A stretch of 64,000 nucleotides of DNA from Brucella pituitosa (GTDB taxonomy: Bacteria; Pseudomonadota; Alphaproteobacteria; Rhizobiales; Rhizobiaceae): positions 1,463,501-1,527,500 of the forward strand of contig NZ_PYSY02000002.1 of assembly GCF_003049685.1 (NCBI RefSeq), in the 5' to 3' direction. Positions 1 to 8,305 of this stretch are shown piece after piece. How positions within the stretch are numbered: position 1 is the first letter of the stretch; each line of letters opens with the position of its first letter. The notes under the pieces were generated by a model, which had not been told where the DNA came from, did not search any database, and saw nothing but the letters and a program-made list of their open reading frames with translations. Both the position numbers and the translations under genes were made by a program.

Positions 1-277
1 GTTGAGGCAACGCAGAAATTGGGGCTTCAATTTTTTGGGCGATATCTTCCAGTTTTGTTTCAAATTCTGCTGCAGCTTCCGCTGGGGCTTTAAGGGCACG
101 ATAGAGTCCGTATCCGACCGCAGTGGCTTCGACCATTCTTCCGCGCATCTCATCCAGACGCCGCGAATTATTGGCCTGTATATTCTGAAGGCGCGTCATG
201 GCACCTTCAATAGCCCGCGACGGGCGCGAGAAACGGTCGAGTAACTCGATAACGAGTGACGATGTGACTACACCCAT
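1..277 (-). CDS. Phage tail tape measure protein, N-terminus (partial)
   Basis: Reading the minus strand from an ATG at 277 gives 92 residues, open to the left edge. The product would set tail length and lie inside the tail tube. The visible part begins with MGVVTSSLVIELLDRF and continues with helix-rich sequence (AIEGAMTRLQ, RLDEMRGRMVEA, LYRALKAPAEAAAEFE). This fits the start of P2 gpT-like tape measure proteins. It lies directly after the E/E' tail chaperone genes, where P2-type phages place the tape measure. The ribosome binding site is weak. The family assignment rests mainly on position and composition because most of the gene is outside the window. Confidence 0.75.
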   Translation of the reverse strand, partial: MGVVTSSLVIELLDRFSRPSRAIEGAMTRLQNIQANNSRRLDEMRGRMVEATAVGYGLYRALKAPAEAAAEFETKLEDIAQKIEAPISALPQ

Positions 278-292
278 TGCGGCACCATCTTC

Positions 293-723
293 TTATTTTT
301 GTGGATTTTCAGACCGTACGACGCGGGCAAGACTGCTGGAGTAATCCAGCAGCTTGTCAACTTCCCACTCTTCTATCTGGTCAATCGGAGTATGCAGGTG
401 GCGGGCTACAGCCGTCAGGATGTCTCGCCAAGCGACGGTTTTTTCTCCGTATCCATCTTGGCGTTCGCTGACTTTCCCATAAGGGGGGTTACCTTCTCGC
501 CGATGGTTTCGATATCTTCGATGTCGAGTTCTTCGATCACTTCCACATCGACTTCAGCGAGGGCGGCAAAAACAAGAAACCCGGCTTTGGCCTTATTTTC
601 TTCACCCTCAGCCACAAGCGTGTCTTTGGCCTTCATGCGACGGAAAGTCAGCTCTCTAATTTCCTGATCATTGTGAGTGATGGGATATTCCAGTGGGACG
701 GTTACGGTCGTTACCTTGGCCAT
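293..723 (-). CDS. E-E' fusion product by -1 ribosomal frameshift
   Basis: In the 0 frame the E gene reads GAG AAA AAA CCG at 447-436 (minus strand). Slipping back one base on the A-run and continuing with ACC at 439 opens a 48-residue frame (TVAWRDILTAVARHL..., ending SENPQK) that stops at 293. The predicted fusion is 95 + 48 = 143 residues. The tail-chaperone pair is one of the most conserved programmed frameshifts in tailed phages, and P2 makes E and E' this way. The extension has a helical, Trp-containing pattern (AWRDILTAVARHL, QIEEWEVDKLLDY) like P2-type E' extensions. The G AAA AAA heptamer is not the classic A AAA AAG, but P-site slippage from AAA to AAA is possible. The frameshift itself is inferred. 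Confidence 0.65.
415..723 (-). CDS. Phage tail assembly chaperone E (Phage_TAC_7 type)
   Basis: This 102-residue acidic protein resembles the P2 gpE family of tail assembly chaperones (starts MAKVTTVTVPLEYPI, then LTFRRMKAKDTLVAEGEE). Such proteins bind the tape measure protein during tail tube polymerisation and are absent from the finished virion. The gene lies between the tube gene and the tape measure gene, as in P2. Its last codons run through six consecutive A residues (439-444, read on the minus strand), after which the -1 frame stays open for 48 residues. A longer E-E' product is therefore likely (see the 293-723 entry). The start ATG at 723 is the only sensible one. Confidence 0.8.
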   Translation of the reverse strand: MAKVTTVTVPLEYPITHNDQEIRELTFRRMKAKDTLVAEGEENKAKAGFLVFAALAEVDVEVIEELDIEDIETIGEKVTPLMGKSANAKMDTEKKPSLGETS

Positions 724-754
724 GATTATTCCTGACTATACAAAGGATGATTGC

Positions 755-1267
755 CTATGCGCCAAGCGCGCGACGAACGTCGGAAAAGATGTCCTTGCCG
801 CCGGTGCGCAGAACTCGTTCCCAGAAATCGACGTAGAAAAGCTCTTCACCGTTGAGATGAAATTCGTAGTGTGTGACTTCTTTAAAGGCATGATTGCAGC
901 CTACGAAATCTTCCGGGCTTCCTTCATCAGGCGTCCATTCAACGATGGCCCCTTCGATGATGGCGCGCGATGGCACAGTCTTACCCGTCTTCTTATCCTT
1001 GACGGCTCCCGCGAAAACCCACCGGCTCACCTCGCCAAGGTCACGGAATACGTCTGTGTCGAAGCCTTTGATTTCCATCGCCGGTTCCGGTGCCTCAATG
1101 CGGGGCAAGGCGAAATCGGCGCTCATGATACCGCCGCCTGGATTGTGGTTGGCGGTAAAGAATTTGAGCGGGGGGATCGTGAGTTTGGAAATGGTATTGG
1201 CACGGGATGTGCCGGCTTCTTCGGCACGGCGTGCGTCGACGGCCACCATCATATACAGCGTTTGCAT
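755..1267 (-). CDS. Phage major tail tube protein (P2 FII-like)
   Basis: This 170-residue protein matches the P2 FII tail tube family, which stacks into the inner tube of contractile tails. Typical segments are the N-terminal MQTLYMMVAVDARR, the central EIKGFDTDVFRDLGEV and the C-terminal YEFHLNGEELFYVDFWERV. The ATG at 1267 is chosen because AAGGGA lies just upstream; a longer reading would need a TTG start. It follows the sheath gene in the same operon, and the tail chaperone gene comes next. No anomaly was seen. Confidence 0.88.
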   Translation of the reverse strand: MQTLYMMVAVDARRAEEAGTSRANTISKLTIPPLKFFTANHNPGGGIMSADFALPRIEAPEPAMEIKGFDTDVFRDLGEVSRWVFAGAVKDKKTGKTVPSRAIIEGAIVEWTPDEGSPEDFVGCNHAFKEVTHYEFHLNGEELFYVDFWERVLRTGGKDIFSDVRRALGA

Positions 1268-1300
1268 GATAGTTCCCTTCAAGAATGGAATGATTGAGTG

Positions 1301-2524
1301 TCAGGCGGTAGCGTTCAGCCGTGCGATGATTTCAGCGACAAGGCCTTCAACCGCAGGTCGGTAGCGGCGCACTTCATGGTTGGCGACCTTGAAGGCTGGG
1401 GCAGGTTCAATGCCAATGTTCACTGTGAGGTGACCGAGGCGAATTTGCTCAGGGCTGTTTTTGTCGGCGATAAATTTCACCTCGAAGCCCAGAATGTCGT
1501 CATCAACCTTATGGTCTCGCAACATGAACTTCTGCGAATTCAGCCATGCTTCCGCCGTGTCGGCTGTGATTTTCGGGCCAAGGAATTGGCGGGTAATCTG
1601 CGCCAACTTGACCGTCAGGTAATCTGCACCGCGCACCTGATGGATTTGCTTCCAAAGTTCACCAGTATCGGTGTTGTCAGTGCCGATGAAAACGAAACCA
1701 CCGTCAGCAATTGCACCGTCAACGCCGGTTTCCCCTCGCGCAACAATCGAAACATTGCCCTCTAGCATCTGCTGGCCTTCAGTCGAGCCGTCAAAGAGCG
1801 AGAAATTAATGTTGCGAGAAAGACCCGCCAGCCCTTGAATTGGCCGGTTTGCAATAGGGTCGAATGGCTTTCCCCCATGCTGGTTGTCAACAGATGCAAA
1901 CAGACCTGCAACGCGCGGACCCATTGGCCGAGTGACAATGTTGGTTCCCTCGTAAACCCGCGCTGCCACACCAATCGGCATAAGGCGCTGTGAGTTCATC
2001 GTCTCGCGGGCCGATACCGCAAGTGCTGCTGATGTGTCATCAACGTCGACGGGGGCGATGGCGAGAAGCCGCTCACAGGCGGAAGGCAGGGCCGCGACAA
2101 CAGGATTGACCGTATCGGCGTCCAGACGCCATGCCGTTCGACCAGCCCAGATAATGCGAGGTGTTGAGTTTACTGCAGAAGGAATTTCAGAAACGCTACC
2201 CAGACATTCTGCGATTGCGGCAGACGTGGCCGCAACGTCAGCGCCTTCCTTGATACGAAAGATTGTCACGTCAGCACCGGAGTTCAGCCCGGTAAGCTGT
2301 GCATTGATGCCCTTTACAGCGTCGGCAAGATAGCCTGCACCAAGCGCCTCAACAGCATCTCTATTGCTTGTTGAAATGCGAATGGGCGTATCGACTGGAT
2401 ATTCAGTAGCCGACGCATCGTCCGATGTTTCAATGAGCAGTATTTTCGAAAAATCTGCGCCGAGTACGGGCAACGGCTCATCATTAGGCCGAGTGAAAGT
2501 CATGCCGAAAGTCGGTGTCGACAT
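1301..2524 (-). CDS. Phage contractile tail sheath protein (P2 FI-like)
   Basis: This 407-residue protein is a tail sheath subunit, the contractile outer layer of myovirus tails. Supporting features are the N-terminal repeated-handle sequence (VLGADFSKILLIETSDDA), a central region around FDPIANRPIQGLAGLSRN, and the C-terminal segment with QIHQVRGADYLTVKLAQITRQ followed by GHLTVNIGIEPAPAFK, matching the conserved C-terminal sheath domain. The ATG at 2524 has AAAGGAGCT eight bases upstream, so the 13-codon upstream extension is rejected. It is the first gene after two tandem terminators, so it probably heads a separate transcript, as the F operon does in P2. Confidence 0.92.
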   Translation of the reverse strand: MSTPTFGMTFTRPNDEPLPVLGADFSKILLIETSDDASATEYPVDTPIRISTSNRDAVEALGAGYLADAVKGINAQLTGLNSGADVTIFRIKEGADVAATSAAIAECLGSVSEIPSAVNSTPRIIWAGRTAWRLDADTVNPVVAALPSACERLLAIAPVDVDDTSAALAVSARETMNSQRLMPIGVAARVYEGTNIVTRPMGPRVAGLFASVDNQHGGKPFDPIANRPIQGLAGLSRNINFSLFDGSTEGQQMLEGNVSIVARGETGVDGAIADGGFVFIGTDNTDTGELWKQIHQVRGADYLTVKLAQITRQFLGPKITADTAEAWLNSQKFMLRDHKVDDDILGFEVKFIADKNSPEQIRLGHLTVNIGIEPAPAFKVANHEVRRYRPAVEGLVAEIIARLNATA

Positions 2525-2580
2525 CGGGTTAGCTCCTTTGAATTTTAAGGTAGGCCTCGCCACAGGCTGATTTCGGCAAG

Positions 2581-2605
2581 AAAAAGCCCAGCGCGATGGC
2601 TGGGC
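2581..2605 (-). terminator. Rho-independent terminator, second of a tandem pair
   Basis: Read on the minus strand, the 7-bp stem GCCCAGC/GCTGGGC with a 6-base loop is followed by TTTTT. It lies 57 bp before the sheath start and just downstream of another terminator. Confidence 0.85.
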
Positions 2606-2612
2606 TTGGAGA

Positions 2613-2635
2613 CAAAAAAACCGCCCGAAGGCGGT
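2613..2635 (-). terminator. Rho-independent terminator, first of a tandem pair
   Basis: Read on the minus strand, ACCGCC TTCG GGCGGT (a very stable UUCG-type tetraloop) is followed by seven T. It ends the transcript that carries the fibre and fibre-assembly genes, 7 bp past the stop at 2642. Confidence 0.88.
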
Positions 2636-2641
2636 TGTTGT

Positions 2642-3142
2642 TTAGAGTTTGTAGGCTTCTCGCCAGAAGTCGTCTTTTTGCTCGACAGACCAGCCTAGCG
2701 AGAGGCGAACTGTCTCGCTTAATGGATGCAGGCAATTGAAGTTCTGTGCGCCGATAATGAACATTTGCGCTTCGTATTGGTCATTATCGGTTGGAAGCTG
2801 GTCAATAATCGCTTGCAGGGGCGCGGGGATCGTACCGCTTTGGAGGGCCGCAAGTGATTCCTGTCGTGTGATGATTTCAAGCACCGCGAGATACTGGAAG
2901 AACTGGCGGCGGCTGATTTCGTCGGGAACCGGCTCCGGTTGCGGTTCCGGCTCCTGATAATCGAAGATCGGTCCATATTTGCCGAGATCGGCATCCGCCC
3001 AAATCTGACGACCAACTTCCGTATCATAATTTGCATGAATACAAATCGGGATCACGCCGAGGTCAGATGTTTTGACCGTACCGCCGAGCAGAGTGTGATC
3101 AGGGTCCAGCCATTTGAGGGCCAAAACGTCGATGACTTTCAT
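2642..3142 (-). CDS. Tail fibre assembly-like protein
   Basis: This 166-residue protein has an N-terminal half containing VLALKWLDPDHTLLGGTVKT and a proline/glutamate linker (YQEPEPQPEPVPDEI). It follows the tail fibre gene without a gap: the fibre stop TAA is immediately followed by this ATG. It occupies the position of P2 gene G (fibre assembly chaperone). Sequence support for that family is weak, so the function is inferred from position and size. The second half (RRQFFQYLAVLEIITRQES) is helical. Two terminators follow the gene. Confidence 0.55.
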   Translation of the reverse strand: MKVIDVLALKWLDPDHTLLGGTVKTSDLGVIPICIHANYDTEVGRQIWADADLGKYGPIFDYQEPEPQPEPVPDEISRRQFFQYLAVLEIITRQESLAALQSGTIPAPLQAIIDQLPTDNDQYEAQMFIIGAQNFNCLHPLSETVRLSLGWSVEQKDDFWREAYKL

Positions 3143-4462
3143 TTAACCGATCCTTTTGACTAGCCCGGCGGCGCCTTGAGTTATCGGACCGGAAACCGCG
3201 CGCCAAGTTCCATAGTTAATTTGCCCCCCAGATGAACCAGCCACCGTATTAGAATAATACAACGCGGCTCCGTTGCGATCCGCGCCAATTCCAATGGTTT
3301 CGTTTCCGGTAGGACGAGCCAAGGTGTAGCCACCTACGGGAATATTCTCGGCGAGCAAATACTCTTGGGTTCGCCAGTAGGCGCGGTCGTTAATGTAATT
3401 TTGGACATCGCCTAGCGTCCAGCCGTTACTTCCCAGCCTATCCGCATAACCCGCGCCGTTCGCCCAGTTGACGTTGAAGTTTGCGGGGTTCCAGACATAC
3501 ATTTGCCCGCCATCGTTTCCGCCCCAAAGCCAAGACGGTTGCCCTGTCTGACCATTCCAATTGAATGTCATTTTGCCGCCATCGGCACGACGCGGAAAGG
3601 CAAACGCTCCCAAGAGGGTATTGCTTGAGTTCAAGTAATCGAACAACCAGACGCCGCCGGTTCCCCAACGCGTTCCCTTGATATTGCCGTCTGTCGCAAT
3701 TTGAGCGCCCCCGGCTTCGATGCCCGCCGATGAACGAAAAACGCCGTCATACCCGAAAGAGAAAAATTTCGTGTTATTCCCGGTCGCGTCGTCAACGTGG
3801 ATATTGAAGCCCAGTTCGGTATCGTTGGGGGCGTAAAGCGCCGCCATTCGCGTGCCGTCCGCGCGCAAAAACCGAATAACCTTATTCACAGAGTTTTGCA
3901 GTTGAAGCGCCCCGGACAACGTTCCGCCTACGAGGGGCAGATAATTCATCGCGGGCAATTGCCCTACGGGCACCTTACCGCCACCATCAAGCGAGGCCAC
4001 GCCATCGGCCTTGCCTTTGTCGACAATGCCGAGCGCGTCAAGGTTCGAACGTCCCTGCGTTTTCTGCGCGAGCGAGAACGACTGTGCGGCATCAACACGG
4101 ATGCGAAGTGCAAGCGCATTGCTGACGGTTGTTGCAAACTGCGGATCATTACCGAGCGCTTCGGCAAGTTCCTTAAGTGTGTCGAGTGCCGCGCCGGAAC
4201 CGTTGACTAGATCGCTTACGGCTTGCTGAATGGCGGCGGCAACTTCTGTTGCCGTCATTCCGTCTGTAATGCCATACCCGCCAAGAGTGGTAGGTCTTTC
4301 CAGCAAGTCCACAAACTTATGCTTATGCGTCGAAAGCGCCGTTTCAGCAGACTTGAGCTTGGCATCTATCGCGATGAGAGAGGTCGCAATTTTTGCGACC
4401 TCCTCCATCTGGTTGCCTCTAGGCGACGGCAAAGGCCAATCATAATTTGCCGTGTTAGCCAT
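3143..4462 (-). CDS. Phage tail fibre protein
   Basis: This 439-residue protein is probably the receptor-binding tail fibre. Residues 1-60 form a trimeric-looking start (MANTANYDWPLPSPRGNQMEE, then the coiled-coil-like ATSLIAIDAKLKSAETAL). Next comes the phage tail-fibre repeat LLERPTTLGGYGITDG, and then SGAALDTLKELAEALGNDPQ, common in P2/Mu-type fibres. A Gly/Asn/Trp-rich C-terminal half (FNWNGQTGQPSWLWGG, YGTWRAVSG) looks like beta-structured receptor-binding sequence. The ATG at 4462 has AAAGGT upstream. Host specificity cannot be read from sequence. Confidence 0.85.
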   Translation of the reverse strand: MANTANYDWPLPSPRGNQMEEVAKIATSLIAIDAKLKSAETALSTHKHKFVDLLERPTTLGGYGITDGMTATEVAAAIQQAVSDLVNGSGAALDTLKELAEALGNDPQFATTVSNALALRIRVDAAQSFSLAQKTQGRSNLDALGIVDKGKADGVASLDGGGKVPVGQLPAMNYLPLVGGTLSGALQLQNSVNKVIRFLRADGTRMAALYAPNDTELGFNIHVDDATGNNTKFFSFGYDGVFRSSAGIEAGGAQIATDGNIKGTRWGTGGVWLFDYLNSSNTLLGAFAFPRRADGGKMTFNWNGQTGQPSWLWGGNDGGQMYVWNPANFNVNWANGAGYADRLGSNGWTLGDVQNYINDRAYWRTQEYLLAENIPVGGYTLARPTGNETIGIGADRNGAALYYSNTVAGSSGGQINYGTWRAVSGPITQGAAGLVKRIG

Positions 4463-4465
4463 CTA

Positions 4466-7400
4466 TCACACCTTTGAAAGTAACATGCGAACGGCCGAGA
4501 TTTCCGGCCGCGCCGCAGGCGTGCCGGTAATCGTGATCAGCGTTCGCGCGTCGAGGTTTGCCGCCGGATAGGCGGATCGGATGAAAGTTTGCTCGACAAG
4601 GCCGTCGCCGAGTTGGGTGGCACTGGAGACCGGGATATTCGGATAATCATCCGGCATTCCGATTTGAACCGTTGCCGATGATCCCGCAGGCAATCGCGCA
4701 TCCAGAGTTACGAGAACGCGGTTTGTATCTGCGGCATCTATTGCGCGAGTTGCATAGTTCGCGGTCGGCTGTAGTTCGCCCTCGATAATCTGGATATCGG
4801 GGAACAAAAACGGCGTTACGCGTTCCGTGCCACGCAAGATCGCCTCGACTTGAATATCCTCGTTCTGGATATACTCGTCGAACCGGATCGTTTGCGAAGG
4901 CGCTGTCGTGATGGTTTCGCCACTCGGTCGGCGCAGTCTGATAGACACATCGACCGAAGGATCGGGGTATTCAACACCGGCGCGAATAATCACGTCGGAC
5001 ATTTTATTCGCTTTGAATGTGCCGATAGGGATAACCCTTTCAACGGGATCAAAGCGACAGCCGATCATTTCAAACCAAAGGTCCGCTTCATTGTGAACCG
5101 TCCATGTCGAAGCGTTCGACGAGGACAGGAGCACGCCGACGGTAAAAGGCTGCTCGGAAATAACCGCCTGCGTATCGAGATCGATCTTGCCAATCTCGGC
5201 AACGAACAAGGAATGTTCGGCATCGTCTGTCAGGGCTACGAAAGCAAACTCCCGACCGCCTTGCAGGAAGACAGGGAAATTGAAACGAGCCGTAAAGACT
5301 TCTCCTTCCACCAAATCGGTGCCGGGGACAAACGCTTCGGCCAGAACCGTTTGCGTTGGCATTCCGACTTCAACCGTCCGAAGCTGTACAGCAATCGAAT
5401 TGCTTCGAGAGCCGATCTTTGCGCACATCAAGCGGATGCTCGACAAGCACCACGATTGAGCGAGCGTGAACGTCTGTGCAAGCGGATCGTGACCGCCACC
5501 GCCGTCGCTTCCTTCTCTACGAACGATGGGGGTCGAGTTGTTCGCAGCAACATTCGTTACGTTGGTGACGTTCGTCACATTGTTGATAACGGTGTTGTTA
5601 ACGACCGGCTGCGGCATCGTTTCGGTCGTCGTTTCGAGTGACGACGTTAAACGGTATTCCTCGACCGTGATCGAGCCGCGCCCGACATAGGTGCAACCCG
5701 CTTCCGTGCCGACCGAACCTTCGAAATAGATCGACTTGGAACCAGCCGGGATATTCGGCGGTGTTGTAAAGTGCCCTGTTATGACGCCGTCTTCATCGGC
5801 AGGGCCGGACACTATCGGAGTGACTTCAACGCCATCGAACTCGACCACCATCAAAGTTTCACCTTCGATGAAGCCTTCCAGCCGGAAATTAACGTCGCGC
5901 TGCCGGATGAATTCAGCATTGACGACGCGCTCGCTGACTTTCTCGACCTTTTGTTCAAGCGAGATACCGCTGATGAACTCGCCTTCATTGGCCTCGAAAG
6001 CCTGTGTTTCCGGTGAAGTCCAAACCGTCTGTTTGTCTGTCCAAACGTCCGTTGACGGCTCAATGCTTGCGCGCCCTGGCATCGGGGTAAACGTCTGATA
6101 TGGATTGATCTTCATTGCCTTGCTTCGCCGTGGCTGGCGAATGACTGCAACTTCGGAAAACTCCAGATGACGGATACCCACAAAGGCTGGGAACTCATGC
6201 AGACGGGCATAAATCGGCAACGTCATTTTGCCGCCGAATACCGCTGCCGTCTGCGCTATGCCCTGATCACGCATCGCATCATTGCGAAGCGGATCGACGA
6301 ACAGCCCGCGCTTTGCACCGACGTCTCGCGCAGACACGTCATTCTTTAGACGTTCCTGCGCGACGAGATCGTATAAATCGAGCAACATCGTGCGAATGTC
6401 CTGAATTTCGCTATAGGGCACGTTGCGAACGCCGGTGCTTTCAACGAATGGCTTTTGTCCCCATTCGTTCGATATGCGTGCAAGCTCGATCATGCTGTCC
6501 GATACAATCGGAGGGCGCGGACGCGACACGGCAGATGTGCCGGTCACGTAGACCATTGATCCGGTCGTATCCATGCAAACGGCATCAATACGCGGGAGCT
6601 TGTAGGCATAATCGATCAGAACGTTCGTATCCTTGGCCGCCCCCGTCACTTTGACAGTGTCGCGCGTAACCTCGTCGGGCTGGATATTCTCGTTGTACCG
6701 ATACTTGACTGTATAGGTCGAACCGGGAGCGGGTTCCGCTCCGGAGGGCGACCAGTCGATTTGCCCTTGAGAAAGCAACCAGCTTGCAGGCGACGTGTAA
6801 ACGGTGCTGTCCTGCTTGATTTCGAGGATCGCCGTTACCGAAGGATGCGCGAGAGGATCGACAGCGCCGGAGAACGGCCCATGCAGAACGCTTTCGGTGA
6901 TTTCCTTTTCAACCGTGACGCGCCGGACGTTATCGATTGGCGCTTTCGATACCTTGAAAGTCTGTGTGCCGCCGGTCGCCTCGGTAAATGGATGCGGTTC
7001 GGCGTCGACATTGCGCAGGTCCGGCTTTTCCTCGACCTCGAATGGCAACGACTGACGTCGGCTGATGCGTCGACCGTTGACGTAAGCAGTTCCTTCGGAA
7101 ACAGAGAAGCCCTGTTTTCCGTTGGCTTTCGGGCCGAGTGCTGTGATTAGAAAACCATCGTAAACGTAAGAGCCGTTGCTCTCGCGTGAATAGCCTTCAA
7201 TTGCCTTGTAGATTTCCGAGAAGTCAACGTTCGTCGACGTCGTGAGAATAACGCCGTCGCGCACCTGATAAACGGAAACGAGAGGCTTCGGGTCGCCGTC
7301 CTGTGAGTGGCCCCACAGGACGGTTATCTCAACCCGGCTCGGACCTTCTTCCATGTAAGCTTCGGTGCCGGGGATCGAGCCTTTCAAATCCACGTCGACG

Positions 7401-7780
7401 ACGTCGGTTATCAAGACTTCCATGCTCCGGACACCGATAGTTAGGTCGCCTTTATTAGGAAGAACAAAGGTTGCATCGGGCACGTCGTGGACGATGCCCT
7501 CAATATAGATCGGGCACGCTGGCAGACGGACGCGGATATGATTGTCGTCTTCGATTTCGACGACGGGGTCTTGCCCATCCATCACGCGACCATCTTGCAG
7601 GATATAATCAAAGCCCCTGCGCATATGGTCGATATTCATCGACTGCATTTCGTTCAAGTCGGCGGATTGAAGATAAATGCCCTTCATATCCCTGCCGACG
7701 TCTTGAAATGCGATCGCGTGACGGCGGAGAGAGCGATCGAACCTATCGCCGTAACCGGCGCGTTTAATGATGCTGCTCAT
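4466..7780 (-). CDS. DUF4815 phage structural protein, 1104 residues
   Basis: This is the largest gene visible. The N-terminus (FDRSLRRHAIAFQDVGRDM, then MNIDHMRRGFDYILQDGRVMDG) matches the DUF4815 family found in baseplate/fibre regions of some contractile-tailed phages. The middle holds an Asn/Thr/Val-rich run near residue 730 (NNTVINNVTNVTNVTNVAAN), probably a flexible or coiled linker. The C-terminal third has repeated beta-rich segments. The start at 7780 has GAGGTGCC directly upstream. It lies between the gpI/172-residue pair and the fibre gene, where P2 has its fibre gene H. It is probably a baseplate-attached fibre or tip protein, but the biochemical role is unknown. Confidence 0.75.
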   Translation of the reverse strand: MSSIIKRAGYGDRFDRSLRRHAIAFQDVGRDMKGIYLQSADLNEMQSMNIDHMRRGFDYILQDGRVMDGQDPVVEIEDDNHIRVRLPACPIYIEGIVHDVPDATFVLPNKGDLTIGVRSMEVLITDVVDVDLKGSIPGTEAYMEEGPSRVEITVLWGHSQDGDPKPLVSVYQVRDGVILTTSTNVDFSEIYKAIEGYSRESNGSYVYDGFLITALGPKANGKQGFSVSEGTAYVNGRRISRRQSLPFEVEEKPDLRNVDAEPHPFTEATGGTQTFKVSKAPIDNVRRVTVEKEITESVLHGPFSGAVDPLAHPSVTAILEIKQDSTVYTSPASWLLSQGQIDWSPSGAEPAPGSTYTVKYRYNENIQPDEVTRDTVKVTGAAKDTNVLIDYAYKLPRIDAVCMDTTGSMVYVTGTSAVSRPRPPIVSDSMIELARISNEWGQKPFVESTGVRNVPYSEIQDIRTMLLDLYDLVAQERLKNDVSARDVGAKRGLFVDPLRNDAMRDQGIAQTAAVFGGKMTLPIYARLHEFPAFVGIRHLEFSEVAVIRQPRRSKAMKINPYQTFTPMPGRASIEPSTDVWTDKQTVWTSPETQAFEANEGEFISGISLEQKVEKVSERVVNAEFIRQRDVNFRLEGFIEGETLMVVEFDGVEVTPIVSGPADEDGVITGHFTTPPNIPAGSKSIYFEGSVGTEAGCTYVGRGSITVEEYRLTSSLETTTETMPQPVVNNTVINNVTNVTNVTNVAANNSTPIVRREGSDGGGGHDPLAQTFTLAQSWCLSSIRLMCAKIGSRSNSIAVQLRTVEVGMPTQTVLAEAFVPGTDLVEGEVFTARFNFPVFLQGGREFAFVALTDDAEHSLFVAEIGKIDLDTQAVISEQPFTVGVLLSSSNASTWTVHNEADLWFEMIGCRFDPVERVIPIGTFKANKMSDVIIRAGVEYPDPSVDVSIRLRRPSGETITTAPSQTIRFDEYIQNEDIQVEAILRGTERVTPFLFPDIQIIEGELQPTANYATRAIDAADTNRVLVTLDARLPAGSSATVQIGMPDDYPNIPVSSATQLGDGLVEQTFIRSAYPAANLDARTLITITGTPAARPEISAVRMLLSKV

Positions 7781-7786
7781 GGCACC

Positions 7787-8305
7787 TCACATTGTCAGGA
7801 TGAAAGTGAACGTCTGTCCGATTGAGCCGTCGCGAACGATCGGCGAAAACCGATCGACCTCGATCATCTTGCCAAGGTCCACAACGTCAGCGACAGGGAT
7901 AAACATTTGACCGCCGGGGACGCTTTCGGCCAACTTGGTTCCGACAAACATGCCGGTTTCTCGCAACGTGTTGCTACTCGCGTCGTCGAGATCGAGTTGA
8001 AACCGCAGGAATACAAAGCCGGTTGGGTCGGCGCTTTGCGAAAACTTTGCGCCGTCAGCCATGACAATGTCGCCGTCAGGGTCCGGCACCACGAAATACT
8101 TATCCCGCGTACGCGTAACACCGACCGGGCTTTCCAGATTGGAAAGGACAGACCAAACAGCATCTTGCGCGGACTGCTCTTCGGGCGTTGTCGGGCGGGG
8201 CTGGTCGTCCCATTCTGGCAAACCTTCCCCGACCGCGAGAAAGAGCGTCATATCGTAAAGCGCTTTCGCCAATGCGACGCGCCCGTCTTGGGTAAAGACA
8301 GCCAT
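7787..8305 (-). CDS. Hypothetical phage baseplate/fibre-region protein
   Basis: This 172-residue protein is not recognised beyond its context. The ATG at 8305 (MAVFTQDGRVALAKALYDM) overlaps the gpI stop as TAATG, so it is translationally coupled; a longer in-frame upstream extension reads out of gpI in another frame and is rejected. The segment FTQDGRVALAKALYDMTLFLA resembles N-termini of baseplate wedge or tail-collar proteins, and the C-terminus is beta-like (RFQLDLDDASSNTLRETGMFVG). The 4466-7780 gene follows after 6 bp. Confidence 0.6.
   Translation of the reverse strand: MAVFTQDGRVALAKALYDMTLFLAVGEGLPEWDDQPRPTTPEEQSAQDAVWSVLSNLESPVGVTRTRDKYFVVPDPDGDIVMADGAKFSQSADPTGFVFLRFQLDLDDASSNTLRETGMFVGTKLAESVPGGQMFIPVADVVDLGKMIEVDRFSPIVRDGSIGQTFTFILTM

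Noticed and set aside
2..244. Plus-strand 80-residue frame at the left edge
   Set aside because: Antisense to the tape measure N-terminus; Cys/Phe-rich composition typical of a shadow frame.
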